Below, piece after piece: positions 10,981-23,241 of a stretch of DNA of 64,000 nt. Origin of the DNA: Primula veris (Eukaryota; Streptophyta; Magnoliopsida; Ericales; Primulaceae); the NCBI GenBank assembly GCA_963682055.1, contig OY821746.1, positions 29,826,481 through 29,890,480 on the forward strand, read 5' to 3'. Made by a program: the position numbers and the translations under genes. The notes beneath the pieces are model-generated. The model was not told where the DNA came from. It worked only from the letters and a program-made list of their open reading frames with translations, and ran no database searches. Within the stretch, counting starts at the first letter, position 1. Each line of letters starts with the position of its first letter.

Positions 10981-13110
10981 TGCAGTGTTCCAGTTCATTG
11001 CTTTTATTTTTGACAATTGTATATACATTACCCTAACACTTTTGATCAACATGGATTTATTTGGTTTTCTTCTTTTGATTTCTTTTTTGTTTTGTATTTA
11101 ACTTGAGTGTGTTGATATGATTTTTGGCATTGAGATGTATTACAAACATTGAAATACACTTTATATCGCTATGTAATTTTTTTTAATGAATTATAGCTTT
11201 TATTAAGGATTGCATTTCACTATGATTTGACATCACTTAACTTTCAAATTATCAAGCAAAAAGAACTAGTGAGGTAATATATAACGAAAGCGAAAATGCA
11301 TAACTACTTAATTTATTGAATGTTAATGTAAACGGAAGAGTAAATATTGCGGAACTCACAACTATAATTACCTTGTTTTGAAATGCAAGGGATAACGACC
11401 GGGTAAACTTGTCACGAACCAAATTAATGTGACATCGATCAAGCAATATGCGCCGTATTTTTTTTCCGAATACTCCAGATTATTAAATAGACAGCTGAAG
11501 GTAAACATTAAAACTTTCAGATGTAGAAAAACTAGGTTCACTTTAGTTAACAAATTATCGAAGATCTCTTTCTCAGAATTATATAAATTAATGGAGTATA
11601 ATCTAATCACTATATATCTCATGTCATCTAAATTGTCTCATGGTTAGAGAATTCTAGATAAAAATTAGAGAAAACAGAAGCTGACAATTACCTTTTTACC
11701 AATAACACATCTAACCCTATTTCAAGAGCTTATATATATGCCCAACAATAAGTACAAAATATGTACAGTACTAATCAAATTTGTATTATTATTTTAATTA
11801 GGGAGAGAAATAAGTACGATCACGTAAGGAACACTCCATTTATGCGGTCTTGCTTTTATAGTATTGTATTAGTAGATTTTCATTTAAGTTGCTTTTATAG
11901 TATTTTCTTAATATTGATCTATATAGAAACCCTAAATGACGTCAAGGAATGTCACGCCCATAAATGTGTCAGGTCACTCAGATTTGTTTCTGACGCAAAA
12001 GTCAAAACTAAAGTAACATATCTTTGTACACTGTATGTTATATTACTATTGTATTACCTATAGTTTACAAAAGATATGTTACTTTAAATTTGACTTTTGA
12101 GTCAACTGACACATTTGTGTGCGTGACATTCCTCTTATTTTGGAATTCAGCGTCATTTAGGGTTTCTAAAATAGAAGCAATATTAAGAAAAGGCTATAAA
12201 AGCAATCTGAATGAAAAACTACTAACACATATTTCTACCAAGTCCGCATATATATATATGGAGGCTAATTCATTTCGGGCTGATACTTATTTCTCTCTTC
12301 TTAAACATTTAGTAATACAAATCAATGATATTGGATTGGTACTGTATATACTTTGTACTTATTGTTTGGCATAAGCTTTTGAAATAGGGTTAGATGAGTT
12401 ATTGGTAATTTCTTATTGTCAGATTCTGTTTTCTCTAATTTTTATCTAGGATTCTCTAACCATAAGACAATTTAGATGACTTGAGCTATATAGTGATTAA
12501 ATTATACTCCATTAATTTATATAATTCTGAGAAATAGATCTTTGATAATTTGTTAACTATATGAAACCTAGTGTGTTTATACATCTGGAAGTTTTAATGT
12601 TTACTTTCAGCTATCTATTTACTATTTGGAAAAAAGGACAGCGCACCGATTGCTTGATTGATGTCACATTAATTTGGTCCGTGACAAATTTAGCCGGTCG
12701 TTATTCATTGCATTTCAAAATAAGATAATTATAGTTGAAAGTTCTGCAATATTTACTCATCTTCTTTTTATATTAACATTCAAAAAATTAAGTAGATATG
12801 CATTTTCCGCCTTTTGCCATATATAGTTGTTTTTGGTTGATAATTTGAAACTTAAGGGATGCCAAAACATAGTGAAATGCAATCCTTAATAGAAGCTATA
12901 ATTCATCAATTTTTTTTTTACATAGTGATATATATATATAAAGTGTATTTCATTGTTTGTAATGCATCTCAATGCTAAAAGTCATATAAACACTCTCAAG
13001 CCATACAAAATAAAAAAGAAATCAAAAGAAGAAAACCAAATAAATCCATATTGATCCGAAGTGTTAGGTTAATGTATGTACACTTATCAAAAATAAAAGC
13101 AATAAACCGG
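10981..13110. repeat. Large imperfect palindrome (foldback element family 1)
   Basis: Two arms of about 1.05 kb meet near 12055. Outer ends match (GCAGTGTTCCAGTTCATTGC on the left against GCGGTGTTCCGGTTTATTGC from the right, reverse complemented), and so do inner segments such as the GGCATTGAGATGTATTACAA block and the GATTGCTTGA/CACATTAATTTGGT block. Identity looks moderate, with small gaps. No ORF is convincing. A half copy lies at 20380-22620. The structure could fold into a long hairpin RNA if transcribed; mobility is inferred from the second copy. Confidence 0.85.
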
Positions 13111-13974
13111 AACACCGCAAGGTCCGCAACACTGGGTTCTCAGACCCAAAATATTTGTAACTGTATGAGCACCAAAAATTTCATGTATTTTTTCGTATGA
13201 GTCGTGTATAGATTATACATAACAATTAAAGGTCTAGCTTTTTTAAGATTTAGGATGTAATACTATTATACTGATAATACTATAAATAAACCAAAACATA
13301 ACACAAAATTAATATTGGTTAAATTGCTTTTATTCACCCTTCTACTATTAGATGCTGTAGTTTCTATCTACTTATTGCAAAGAAAAGCGGCCCTGATCAC
13401 TATACATTCAACGTACCTACAAAAAAGTTATATATTCATGGAAACATGGCGATACTTTATACTCACAACAGCATTATGACATGGATAAATTTTATTTTAT
13501 TCTAATGATGGTAACAAAATGTGTACTTTAAGAGGTTGCAAGGAATGTGGTAGAGAAGAAATCGAGAAGGGGTGCAATGGCGAGGGTAAAATACAAGGAG
13601 GTATAGCTGCAGTACCGGGCTTCGGTTGGTGGGCAATAAAAGTTTAAAGGCCTTACCCTGGTTTTGTATCATCTGGTGGCAGGTACAGAAGGCGTGGCCA
13701 AAGCATGGATGAGGTGGCATCCGGAGAGGCAAGAAAATGAAAAGAATTGTTCCTAAAGAAATAAATGACGATACTGATCAATCGATAAATGATGAGACCC
13801 GGTCGAGGTAGAGCTAATGATTTCTTCATTTGTTTTTATGAGTTTAGCTTTGTTTGCATGGTTTTTGAGCTTGAGATAAGATCGAGCTTCACCTAGCTTA
13901 AAGCTCTATTTTTTCTATTAAAAGGGCAGAAAATCTCAGCTTTTAAGCTGGTCAGACAAATACAGTACTGTCTA
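13111..13974. other. Non-coding; possible unrecognised gene fragment near 13540-13740
   Basis: No feature is identified. About 200 bases at 13540-13740 are more GC-rich than the surroundings and read partly open in more than one frame, but I do not recognise any product. Confidence 0.3.
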
Positions 13975-15690
13975 ACATCAAATGATGAGACTCGATCATC
14001 AATTAATGATGAGACTTAAACGGGTTAGAGCTAGTACTCTTTTTATATGTTGACTGTGTGAGAAATAAAAAAGGAGTCCGGAAAGGTAACTTACACACAA
14101 TATAAAACTCACAAAATGTAAAAGGGACAAGTAATTTTTATGATACTCTCTTTATTTGGTGGTAATCTTACAAGTGTAGCTGGCAATACCATTTATTTAT
14201 ACGAAACTTAAAATTGCAAAACATAAATATAGGAAATAAAGACTCTCATAGGTTACATTATTTTTAATGCCATGAAGCCATGAACCTCAAGAGTTATAAA
14301 AAAAACATAAAAGACTAAATATTAAAAACAAAACAAGTTACAAATTTCATTAGACTGAGGACTAGTCTGGCTGTAGCTTTCAAGCTCAGTTTTTGACTTT
14401 TTCCCCTTAGAATCAGGACTACATTTGGGTTCTTTCCTAAAAAGCTAGGAGCTTTAAGCACGATGAACACAGCTCTTTTCCAATCGTACAAATTGCAGCT
14501 GAATTTCTTACTAGCTGTTGTCAAACAAGCCTGAAGGCCTTGTTTGGTTGCAGAGTTTATGCATACCTTTTTTGCTTGAAATAAGACTTGCATGTGGATG
14601 ATCACTTCAAAAAAGATTTCTTGTTTTTTGGCCAGAAAAATCTAGAAAGAAATTCAAGCTCATTTTCTTAAAAGCTCCACCCAAACAGGGTATAAGTTTG
14701 TGACCATTCTGGCACGGTGGTTTAATTTCATGTGTTCTTGTGTTCGTTCCTTAGCAAGAAGAAGTAGCAAGGACCGAGGAAATTCAGACGATAACAGTCC
14801 CTTCACAGTTCTATTGATTTTGGAATTCGAAGTATATTGGTTTTATTAACGTGCAATTTTGATCATAAGTAACGAACCTTAGAAACAATCAACAATGTGT
14901 TGCTTACTGTATGTGTTTGAAATTCATTAATTGTTGTTCTCACTATTGTGTTGATCGTATTTGTACAAATTTTCTTGAAAAAGGGTGGCTAGTATGCATT
15001 TTTCAATTGGCTCTCCGAGTAATATACACTTTTTTACCGACCTTTCATTGTTTGCTAACAACTGTTCTTAATATGTGATTATATTATGAATCTCTCACTA
15101 TTTGTTAATAAATATCAATGTTTTAAAAATCGCGCTATATAGCGCGAAATAGCGATATTTGGAAAAAAAACGCAACGAAAAACCATTATTTGGCTGGAAT
15201 TGCGCTAAAATCGCGCTATACGGGACCAAAAGCGCAAAAAGCGTGAAATTCTGGACCAAAATCGTGAATAGCGAGTTAGGAAGAAAAAACAGCGGATATA
15301 AATAATTAATATATATTGTGTAATTTTCATAAAAGTGTGTGCAGTCCAGATGGTTGTGATAATGCATTATTTTTCAGCTGACCCAAGTTCAAAACTCACC
15401 TATGATTTTATTTTTTCGATTTTTTTATTACTACTTAATATAACTATACATTTTATCTTTTATTGTTATATATTCTAAACTTTAGAGCATATTTAGGCAA
15501 AAAAAAATTACACCGCAAAACGCTATGTAGCAACGCTATTTGCTCTTTTAGCATTTCTTTCGAAAAAACGCTACGCTAGCGATAACGCTATTTAAAACAT
15601 TGACAAATATAGTTTTTTTTTTTTAAAATTTACGAAGTAAATAATACAAAAAAAAAAAAAACAACAATTTGAAACACACAGTACTTGATT
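13975..15690. repeat. Dispersed repeat unit A, copy 2 (interrupted by a MITE)
   Basis: It aligns with 4390-5344 in the same orientation and continues into the same PRP16 3' end. It is split by the MITE at 15116-15602; outside that insertion the two copies resume matching at the AAGTAAATAATACAAA region. This copy provides the coding-side context (longer PRP16 remnant) missing from copy 1. Confidence 0.78.
15116..15602. mobile_element. hAT-like MITE in repeat unit A
   Basis: The 487-bp element has perfect 12-bp terminal inverted repeats CAATGTTTTAAA and 8-bp flanks ATAAATAT and ACAAATAT (7 of 8 match), the hAT duplication length. Its interior is full of GCGCTA/TAGCG palindromes and lacks coding capacity. 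The paralogous unit at 5248-5257 lacks it, giving an empty site. Its ends resemble those of the MITE at 15950-16483 (TTTAAAAATCGCGCT against TTTAAAAACCGCGCT). Confidence 0.85.
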
Positions 15691-17100
15691 ACAAGTATGG
15701 CATTGCTTCAATCCTGGCATCGACACTTTTTGCTCCTCCTTGACTATTTTCTTTTCTCTCTCCTCCTTGGCTTGCGCCTTTTCCATCTTCTCCTCCATCA
15801 CCGTCTTCTCTTTCTTGAGATTTTTCTTGTGCTCCAACATAGACGTGTCAGAGTCTTTGACCGATAAAAACATGGGTCCAAGCTCGGCCAACCATTGAGC
15901 CTCGACAGAAGTAACACATTGCATATATTTCTTAGTAGTCAAAATTAGTGGTTTAAAAACCGCGCTTTAAAACGTTAAAAGCGTGATAAAGCGTTTTGAA
16001 AAAGGAGAATACCTACACATTTTTACATTTTGGATGGTAAAACACTAGTAGTGCGTTTTTTGCGTTTTTATCTCGTTTTTTACGCTTTTTCAGGACTTGT
16101 AGTTTTTTTTTTTTAATTTTATTCGTCCAAAAAAATACGGAAACAACACTGATTTTGGGTTAGAAATTTTATGAAAAACATAACTTCAAATAAATTCTAT
16201 CATTTGTGCTTAGTAATACTTAATCTCTCATTTTGACAAACTTCAATTAACATTTAAAAAATTTAAGTATTAGAAAACTTAAATTTGTTTGTTTTTTGCT
16301 ATTTATGAAATATTTCAATTTTCGTTATATACTAAATCATAAAATAATATTTTCAAAATATATATTAAACATGTATATATTTTTAGATATTTCTAATATG
16401 TATATTTTTTTTACTATAATAAATTTACGCTTTAAGCTTCAAAGCCATGTTTTTAGCGTATCTCTCGTAAAAACGTTTTAATCAACTTAGTACTTTTTAA
16501 AACACAACATATTGCAGGGAGTAACGTAACCCGTATATAACACTGCTCGCATGCAAGTGACATGGCATTCCCATCTTGCAATTCACGTACTCTCCAATAC
16601 CATTAGGTCGTGCAGCATCTGAAATTAAGCCGAACAAATGGCTTTTTTCACGATATCCTAGTCGGGCCCATACGAGATCAGAGGAACTTTGAGGGTCTTG
16701 AGAATATCGAGAAGTTGAGATCTCACTTCTTTGGCTTTTCTTAGACCTTTCACTTAAAGAAAGTGATCGTTGCACCAATCGCCCTGACATTGATTAGATG
16801 ATCCATTGTTGGTAGATGTTTAGAAGAGTTAGATGACCCGATTCGGGAACGAAAACTTCTCACGAGCAGCATCACTCTCTTCTGCTCGGTCTTTGCGCCT
16901 AAAGAAAACCGAAGGAACCGAAAGCATAGACACAATTGTTAACACCTCGTCGAGACACTTTAGTATGTTCTCTCGAGGAGGCGGGTCCATGAAATAAAAA
17001 ACCAACAAGTTTTCGATTTTCAGAGATTTGAGCAAAAGTAACACATTCCCAAGATTAGTCCTCTGGATCTCGGGACTGGGTCTGTAGCATATCGTTTCAG
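15690..17100 (-). pseudogene. PRP16 DEAH-box splicing helicase pseudogene, C-terminal third
   Basis: The minus strand, in several frames, reads [117 protein letters not shown], and after the MITE LTTKKYMQCVTSVEAQWLAE and LGPMFLSVKDSDTSMLEHKK, ending VSMPGLKQ. This is the winged-helix/ratchet/OB-fold end of PRP16. Between ENIL and DEVLTI about 50 residues present in real PRP16 are missing. Several stops, frameshifts and the MITE at 15950-16483 disable it. Largely intron-free spacing suggests either joined exons or a captured or processed piece. Confidence 0.88.
15950..16483. mobile_element. hAT-like MITE inside the PRP16 pseudogene
   Basis: The 534-bp insertion starts GGTTTAAAAACC and ends AACGTTTTAATC (imperfect inverted repeats), with 8-bp flanks AAATTAGT and AACTTAGT (7 of 8). 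Removing it plus one flank joins the PRP16 reading VVF-stop-KV to LILTTKKYMQ, where intact PRP16 has VVYHELILTTKEYMQ, so the boundaries are well supported. No coding capacity. Confidence 0.8.
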
Positions 17101-20100
17101 TTAATTAATTAGCTCTAGATTTAAAATTTTGAGTTTGTTTATTAAAGTAGTTAATTTCGATCAAACCCTAACTAGAAGAGAGTTTATTGCTTGCAATGCC
17201 CAATGATAAAATTTAGGGGAAATTTATGTTTAGTACGATGCTATCATCTTAATGTAGTAAAACTCAAAAAAGGTTTTCTTGTTTAATATTAGATACATTT
17301 TAATTTAGAAAGTACAAAAATAACCCTCATCTTAATCTCTCCATGTTCTCTGTCCTCCAAAAATATTGGGGTTTTCAAATTCGATTTCAACACCAAAAGA
17401 CAATAATATTCAAAGAAAAATAGAAAACTTGTAAAAAAAGATAAAAACTTATATAGAAAAAGATAGAGAAAATTTTCAACACCATTTTGTATTTTCTTTT
17501 CCATAGATGAGAGAGACGAATAGAATACATATCTATCTAGAGAGAGAGATAAATAGATAGTTATAATTATGAGAAATATAAGGAGAGAAAACAGTAAACA
17601 ATTTTGTCAGATAAAGATTGCAAAATAAACAAAGGTAGTATGGGTACATAAAATCGAATTTGTAATTTTTTAGTAATTTGATGATGTTTTTTTAGTATTT
17701 TTTTTAATAATTTAATAGTGTGGAAAACCCACATTTTTATTTTATTAAATTAGGAAAAATAAAAATACGGGGGAATAACACCAAAAAATGATTGGGTCAA
17801 AAGTGCGCCAATAAGAGACAAACGTCACAACAATTACATCGAATAATTTTAACCCCCTTGGTGATAATGATGAGGAGGAAAAAGTTTCTAATAAGAGAAA
17901 GACCAAGGTGGATTACCGGCTAAAACCTCCAATTAACATGATCAAAATTAGTGTTGATGGGAGCTATAATTCGAATGTACTAATTGATCATTATCCCTAA
18001 AGTTTATTAAAAACTAAAAATATACACATAAATAAAATGAAGTAAACAAAATCAATTTTTCTCAATTTTATAATTTAAAATCTAAGACCGTATGGTGTCC
18101 TCTCTTTCAAGTTACATTCAGGCAACTGTTTAAGCCAAAGTTCCACAAATAAAACATGTATAGTGCTTTACCCCAAACAAAATCTGCATAGCTTCCTTTT
18201 CATTGATAATTTGATTCATTGACTGGCAAAAAAACCATGCTATGTTCATATCAGAAACATTGACATAATCTGGACTGGACTTATTGCTATCCATACTAAC
18301 ATTATAACAACCCTACCTTATCCTCCATTGGCATTTGTAGTAGAAGTAGTCATCGCAATGTATAAGCACAAAAGACTTGAAACAAATCACTGGATTTTCT
18401 TACGGCACCACAGATCATGGAATTGAATCTCATATTCCTCTATTAACTCAATATCTTTCATTGCTCAAACCCGAGTGTGTAATGAACATCAAAGTTCTCC
18501 AATTACTCGATAATCAAACGTTTTATTAAACATATAATACCAGCCAGTTTAGAAAAAATCAAAAACAGTTCTTGAGATGGCAATCGGAGCCTTCAAAATT
18601 TGTGGAAGACGTAGTGGAAAAGAAGTTAGTTGATACCAGTTTAACTAATATTATCTCTAGTTCTCTCTAAATCGATTACACAAGAGTGAGAGGACAATGA
18701 TAAGAATAGAATCTTCAGTACCGCGTATATGGCCAAATGATTCACTGAAGTTTAAATCCAGCTAATATGTACAAGTAGCAATGGTTGCTTTTTGATCGAG
18801 TAATTGAAAATAAAGTTAACTAGAATTCCAAAAGACCAATGTAACAGAAAATACAATAACAAAGTTCAAGTATCCCAAAAGATTATCATTTTTATGGGGA
18901 AAGTGCAGTTTTTTAATCATTAGGAGACCCATTTTTATTAGAACTTATAAATAGTGCGTTATAATATCATGTTTACTTTGAGGGTCAGCAGGTCATTATT
19001 TCATCGAATTTTTCATTGTTGACTTAAGGTGTAATAAAGTCGTTACGACCATTTATTATTAATGAAATAATAGGTTTATCCATCGATTTATATATAAAAA
19101 AGAGACAAGGTCATTAAGGAGACAGTAGAAAGTAGAAGAGTAGTGGACAATGTTAATTTGATCAAATTAATGTGACCAATACAATCCTACATGGTAGCAA
19201 TTGATCAAATTAATTTGTCAATTATTTTAGTTATATTGTACGAAGACATGCATATTGGTAAGTAAAAAGTATGGATCATTTAGGAATTTTATTTTATTTC
19301 AGATTTTTAAAGATCAACCAGTAAGCAATTGATAATTTATATGCCATGCATTCACATATTGTTCGTTTCATTGTTAATTAATATATTTCGTGAAGTGCAT
19401 CTCGGTTGTGCGACATAGACATACTTGTGGAATGTGTGCGCAAAGTGATACTATAAAGTGCATAAAAACCGTTACAGTTATACGAAACCGTCACAACTGA
19501 TGATGCACTTATGTGCATGTTAGAAGTTGGACTCACATCATTGAACGCACGGTTAAAACCATCAATGCTTGATTATATACAAACAAGAAAGTATATTTGG
19601 TCTCTTTGGTAACACCCCAACATGTCGAGATTCAATGATTCATATGCCTAATTTGTTACCTATGATTTTCTCACAAGACGACTTTCCTGAAAATTCTATT
19701 CAATGTCGCATTATGATAAATATCACTAGCCATTAGTCGATAAGTATAGTTATTTAAAAAAAAGACGCAGATAAACGTTTACATGCATGTAGTCAATTTT
19801 TTTTATATACGATCATGTTCATCTTCTGTATACATTAATATTTAAGGACGCATGCTAGACGAAAAAAGCTTAATTTTCCTACCTACTTACTAATTAACAT
19901 TTAACAACATGATATGTATAAGTCGCCTAACGGTCGTAAAATCTATTACTATACTGCGTTCTATGTGCAATGCATGAACTTACGTAGTCACTATAACGTT
20001 TAACGTGCACATAATTTAATATCCATGAACATAATTAAAAACGATCAATTGTGAAGACGGTCCATGGTATAGTAAGTGAACTTAAGAAATCTAGAGATTC

Positions 20101-20379
20101 GAATGACAATACATACAGTAGGGAATTTAGATGTATTGATAGAATGGAAGATAATATGACAATGGATCCAATGAATGCAACCAAAAGAATTGTAAATAGA
20201 ATATAAAAACATTGTTTTATCATAAATATGTTTGTAAGGGATGAAAAAGAGTTATTTTTTAATATATATATATATATATATATATCGCTCTTCGTTTTAG
20301 GTTGGAGACCTAAATAGTTACTTGTAAATTTTCTTTTACAAAAACAATTAACTTATACAGTAATAATATAACCTACAGT
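17101..20379. other. Non-coding AT-rich stretch
   Basis: Apart from a weak RNase H-like fragment at 17850-17985 and an (AT)n run at about 20263-20286, I recognise nothing. Small inverted motifs around TTTGATCAAATTAAT occur near 19150-19220. Confidence 0.5.
17850..17985 (+). pseudogene. Possible retroelement RNase H fragment
   Basis: The plus strand reads VDYRLKPPINMIKISVDGSY, resembling the start of the plant RNase H-like domain of LINEs (KPP...W.KINVDGSY, with the first catalytic Asp). Only about 45 codons are present, with no other domain around, so this is tentative. Confidence 0.35.
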
Positions 20380-22620
20380 TTACAAAATAATAAAATATGC
20401 TTCTTCAGTTTTGAAACATACCTGACTCACCTGACACATTTTCGGCTGTCACATTCCTCTTATGATAAAATTGCGGCGTTTTTAGGGTTTCTAAATAAAA
20501 CAGGCTATAAAATCAATCTAAATGTAAAACAATAAAACATTTTTTTCTTCCGTGCTGCTACTTCTTTTTCTCTCTCTAAACATTTAATAATACAAATTTG
20601 ATTATTGTATATACTTGTACTTATTGTTTGTCACAGATATATAGATATATATATAGAGAGAGAGAGAAACTTAGAGAAACCCTGTTGATCGTGTCTGGAC
20701 GATGGTGAGGAAATTTGATGAGCCATAGAAATACAAGCCCCTTTGTTAGCAAATGTACAATGGAAGGCGACCTTAATATTGGAAGTCTAAGATGATACTG
20801 AGCACATCCTCGTGGTTAGAATCGTAGGTGGAGATCACAGGCAAAAAAAAAAAATACTCTTCTATACTCATCGTTCACCTAGAGACAATTGAGGGACGAT
20901 CAGGGACTCTAGCAATCGAGTATTTTTTTGTTGATGCGCCTGAAGGTAATACGAAGTACGAAACATGTTACTTTGTTGAGGCTTTGATCAACTACAAGTT
21001 TACAACCGCAAGTCTTTGTTTGCTCTAGCTGAGACAATGGCTATTTGGATGGATTCTAATTGAGTTGGTGAGTCTGCGACATCTACATGTAGCCGCTTTG
21101 CATTGTTTTGAGTTAATTGAGAAGCTTGTAGACTAAAAACCTGCCATTTCCTCGGAATTAAACCTTGTTGTCGCTTATGTTCCTATTTTCTTTTATGTGG
21201 TTTGTCGTAAAATACTGTTTGTATTTGACTTTGTATCTATTAGAAGTTATGCTCACCGGAGAGGTTTGTGTTGTAGGTCAATGCTCAGTTGCAATAGTGC
21301 CATTATGAAAACGAATGTAAAAGTTGTGCTCTTTTTTCAAAAAAAAAAAAAACTTATTGTTTGGCCTATGCTGTTAATTGAAATAGGGTTAAATGTACTA
21401 TACGTATAAAAAAAAATAGTAAGAGCAACTGCACTTGTTAATGCATATCACCTCCCTTCCTTATTGCAAGGGTTTTCTCCTCAAAATTGGAATGTATCTG
21501 GTCCTTAGAAACCTTACGAATAATTTTCATACAAAATATTCCTTGTATACAAGGAATTTAAAACTTTCCCTTAGCATTGAAATAGTAAATAATTTCCTTC
21601 TTCCCTGCATATATCAGATTTATTCTCACCCTTTCCAAAAAAAAAAAAACCCAGTCCCTCTCTACAAAATCAAAATAAGGATGATTTCAAATAAATTGAA
21701 TAACTTGGTAGGCCACTTCATCTATCCTATATTTAGATTATTCATTAATTTTCACAAATTGAAAAAAGATTTTGTAGATCAGTTAAATCCGAAATTTATT
21801 TTCATCAAGTAATTTTTTTTGGTATTCTCCACTCCAATTTAGAAGTAGTTTCATTTTACCTTTTTTATACAATTGAAAGAGAATGAATTTTTCAAGTTGA
21901 ACTATTGTAAAAAAAAACTCACCTTTATTGTTTTTTTCTAATGTCGTTTCTTACACGGTTATAAACCACAATGTACGTAGTTGAAAATTTATATTGGAAG
22001 AAATAAGTTAATAAAAAAAATGATACTCCTATATTTAGTTATTATAGGAAAATCGATAAAAAAGCTGAAAAATTGTATAAACCAAAATGGTTCCTTACAA
22101 CATGTAAAATTGTTAGACTTGAGATATATCATAATTAGATTATACTCATTTATATAGTTTTGATAAAGAGATCTCCGATCATTTGTTAATTGTATTAATT
22201 AAACTATTGTTTCTACATCTGAGAGTTTTAATGTTTACCTTCAGATGTTTATTTACTAATCTGGAGTTTTCGGAGAAAAAAGGTGGGGCACTGATTGCTT
22301 GATTAATCTCACATTAGTTTGGTCCGCGACAAATCTACTCGGTCTATTCATCACATGTCAAAACAGGTAAATACAATTGTGAGTTCCGCATTATTTACTC
22401 ATCTTCCTTTTATTAACATTCAAAAAACTAAGTACCTTTCTTTGAGGTTGTTAATTTGTAGTTGTATTTTTTTTAGAGTTGATGGTATTTAATAGTATTA
22501 TTTGGTTTTCAAAAAAAGAAAAACTAAGTACGCACTTTTTTCTTTTGTTATATATTACTCCAACCAGTTCCTTCTTGGTTAACATTTTGGCAGAACCGAA
22601 ACATAAGAGAAACCATATCA
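20380..22620. repeat. Foldback family 1, half copy with insertions
   Basis: 20380-20640 matches the right arm of the palindrome from its centre (12060-12370), the match resumes after the PYL retrocopy at about 21352-21400, and 22060-22440 matches 12450-12800. The intervening 21420-22060 has no counterpart and may be another insertion; it begins near AAGAGCAACTGCACTTG. A ~100-bp extra stretch sits near 22435-22520 between two AAACTAAGTAC copies. No left arm was found, so this copy is not a palindrome. Confidence 0.7.
20631..21351 (+). pseudogene. PYL8/PYL9-type ABA receptor retrocopy (processed pseudogene)
   Basis: Readable pieces are NPVDRVWTMVRKFDEP, CTMEGDLNIGSLR, DTEHILVVRIVGGDHR, KKYSSILIVHLETIEGRSGT, DAPEGNTKYETCYFVEALI, matching the START-fold ABA receptors PYL8/PYL9 (VDVPEGNTKDETCYFVEALI). 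About 25 residues of the gate-proximal region (SGLPATTSTERL in the family) are deleted between SLR and DTEHI, and there is an early stop after FDEP. No introns are visible. A 3'UTR-like segment leads to an A-tract at 21339-21352. Direct repeats ACTTATTGTTTG flank it at 20619-20630 and 21352-21363, the mark of LINE-driven retroposition. The 5' end is truncated and starts with a (GA)n stretch. Confidence 0.88.
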
Positions 22621-22645
22621 TAGTGATATATATACACACATATAT

Positions 22646-22648
<3 letters not shown>

Positions 22649-22699
<51 letters not shown>
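22649..22699. repeat. (AT)n microsatellite
   Basis: About 25 uninterrupted AT units. A related CATACATATGATATAT/(AT)n tract flanks the right side of the gypsy element at 25285-25384, so the element sits in a TA-rich repeat. Confidence 0.95.
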
Positions 22700-22703
<4 letters not shown>

Positions 22704-22717
22704 CATATGATATATAT

Positions 22718-23054
22718 TGATCAGATCTAGAGCTATGGTTGTTATATTAGAAATAAAACACCCACAACAGTAGAAATATAAAAGGAAAAGAAAATTGGGA
22801 AAACTGCAACTTTGATTAAATAATCAATGAACTGTTACAATCTCTAAATGCTAGTTTTAATCTACCTTAAAGTCTAACTTGATAGCTTTGTTCTGGATAT
22901 CTAATTCAGGGAAAACCTGAGTTATTTATAGGAAAATAACTAATCCTATTCATATTAGGATTATAACCAAACTACTCTTAATTCAAAAAGGCGTATTACG
23001 TTGACTAAAATTAAACGTAATACTAATTTAACTTAAGGGTATCCTCATGGATCA
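22718..23054 (-). repeat. 3' LTR of the deleted gypsy element
   Basis: It starts TGATCAGATC and ends CATGGATCA on the plus strand. A purine-rich tract (TTGAGAGGGCAG on the minus strand) lies just inside it, as expected for plus-strand priming. A TATTTATAGG (TATA box on the minus strand) is near 22924-22933. Confidence 0.9.
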
Positions 23055-23241
23055 CGACTGCCCTCTCAAGAGCGATGAGCTCCTTCTCAAACTAAAAGAA
23101 TATTCGAAAACACTGCAACGACCATCTCCTTACTGTTTGACTTCGCGTTCATGGGAAATTGATCAGGTCTCCCGACTCGATACGATCCAATATCTCACTT
23201 ACTTGTAGCTTATGTCCTCATCTCAATGATGCAATATGATA

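Noticed and set aside
15098..15367. 89-codon minus ORF
   Set aside because: Spans a MITE end; composition is that of AT-rich palindromic DNA.
22451..22730. Two 83-codon ORFs, one per strand
   Set aside because: Both are mostly IYIYIY from the (AT)n microsatellite.
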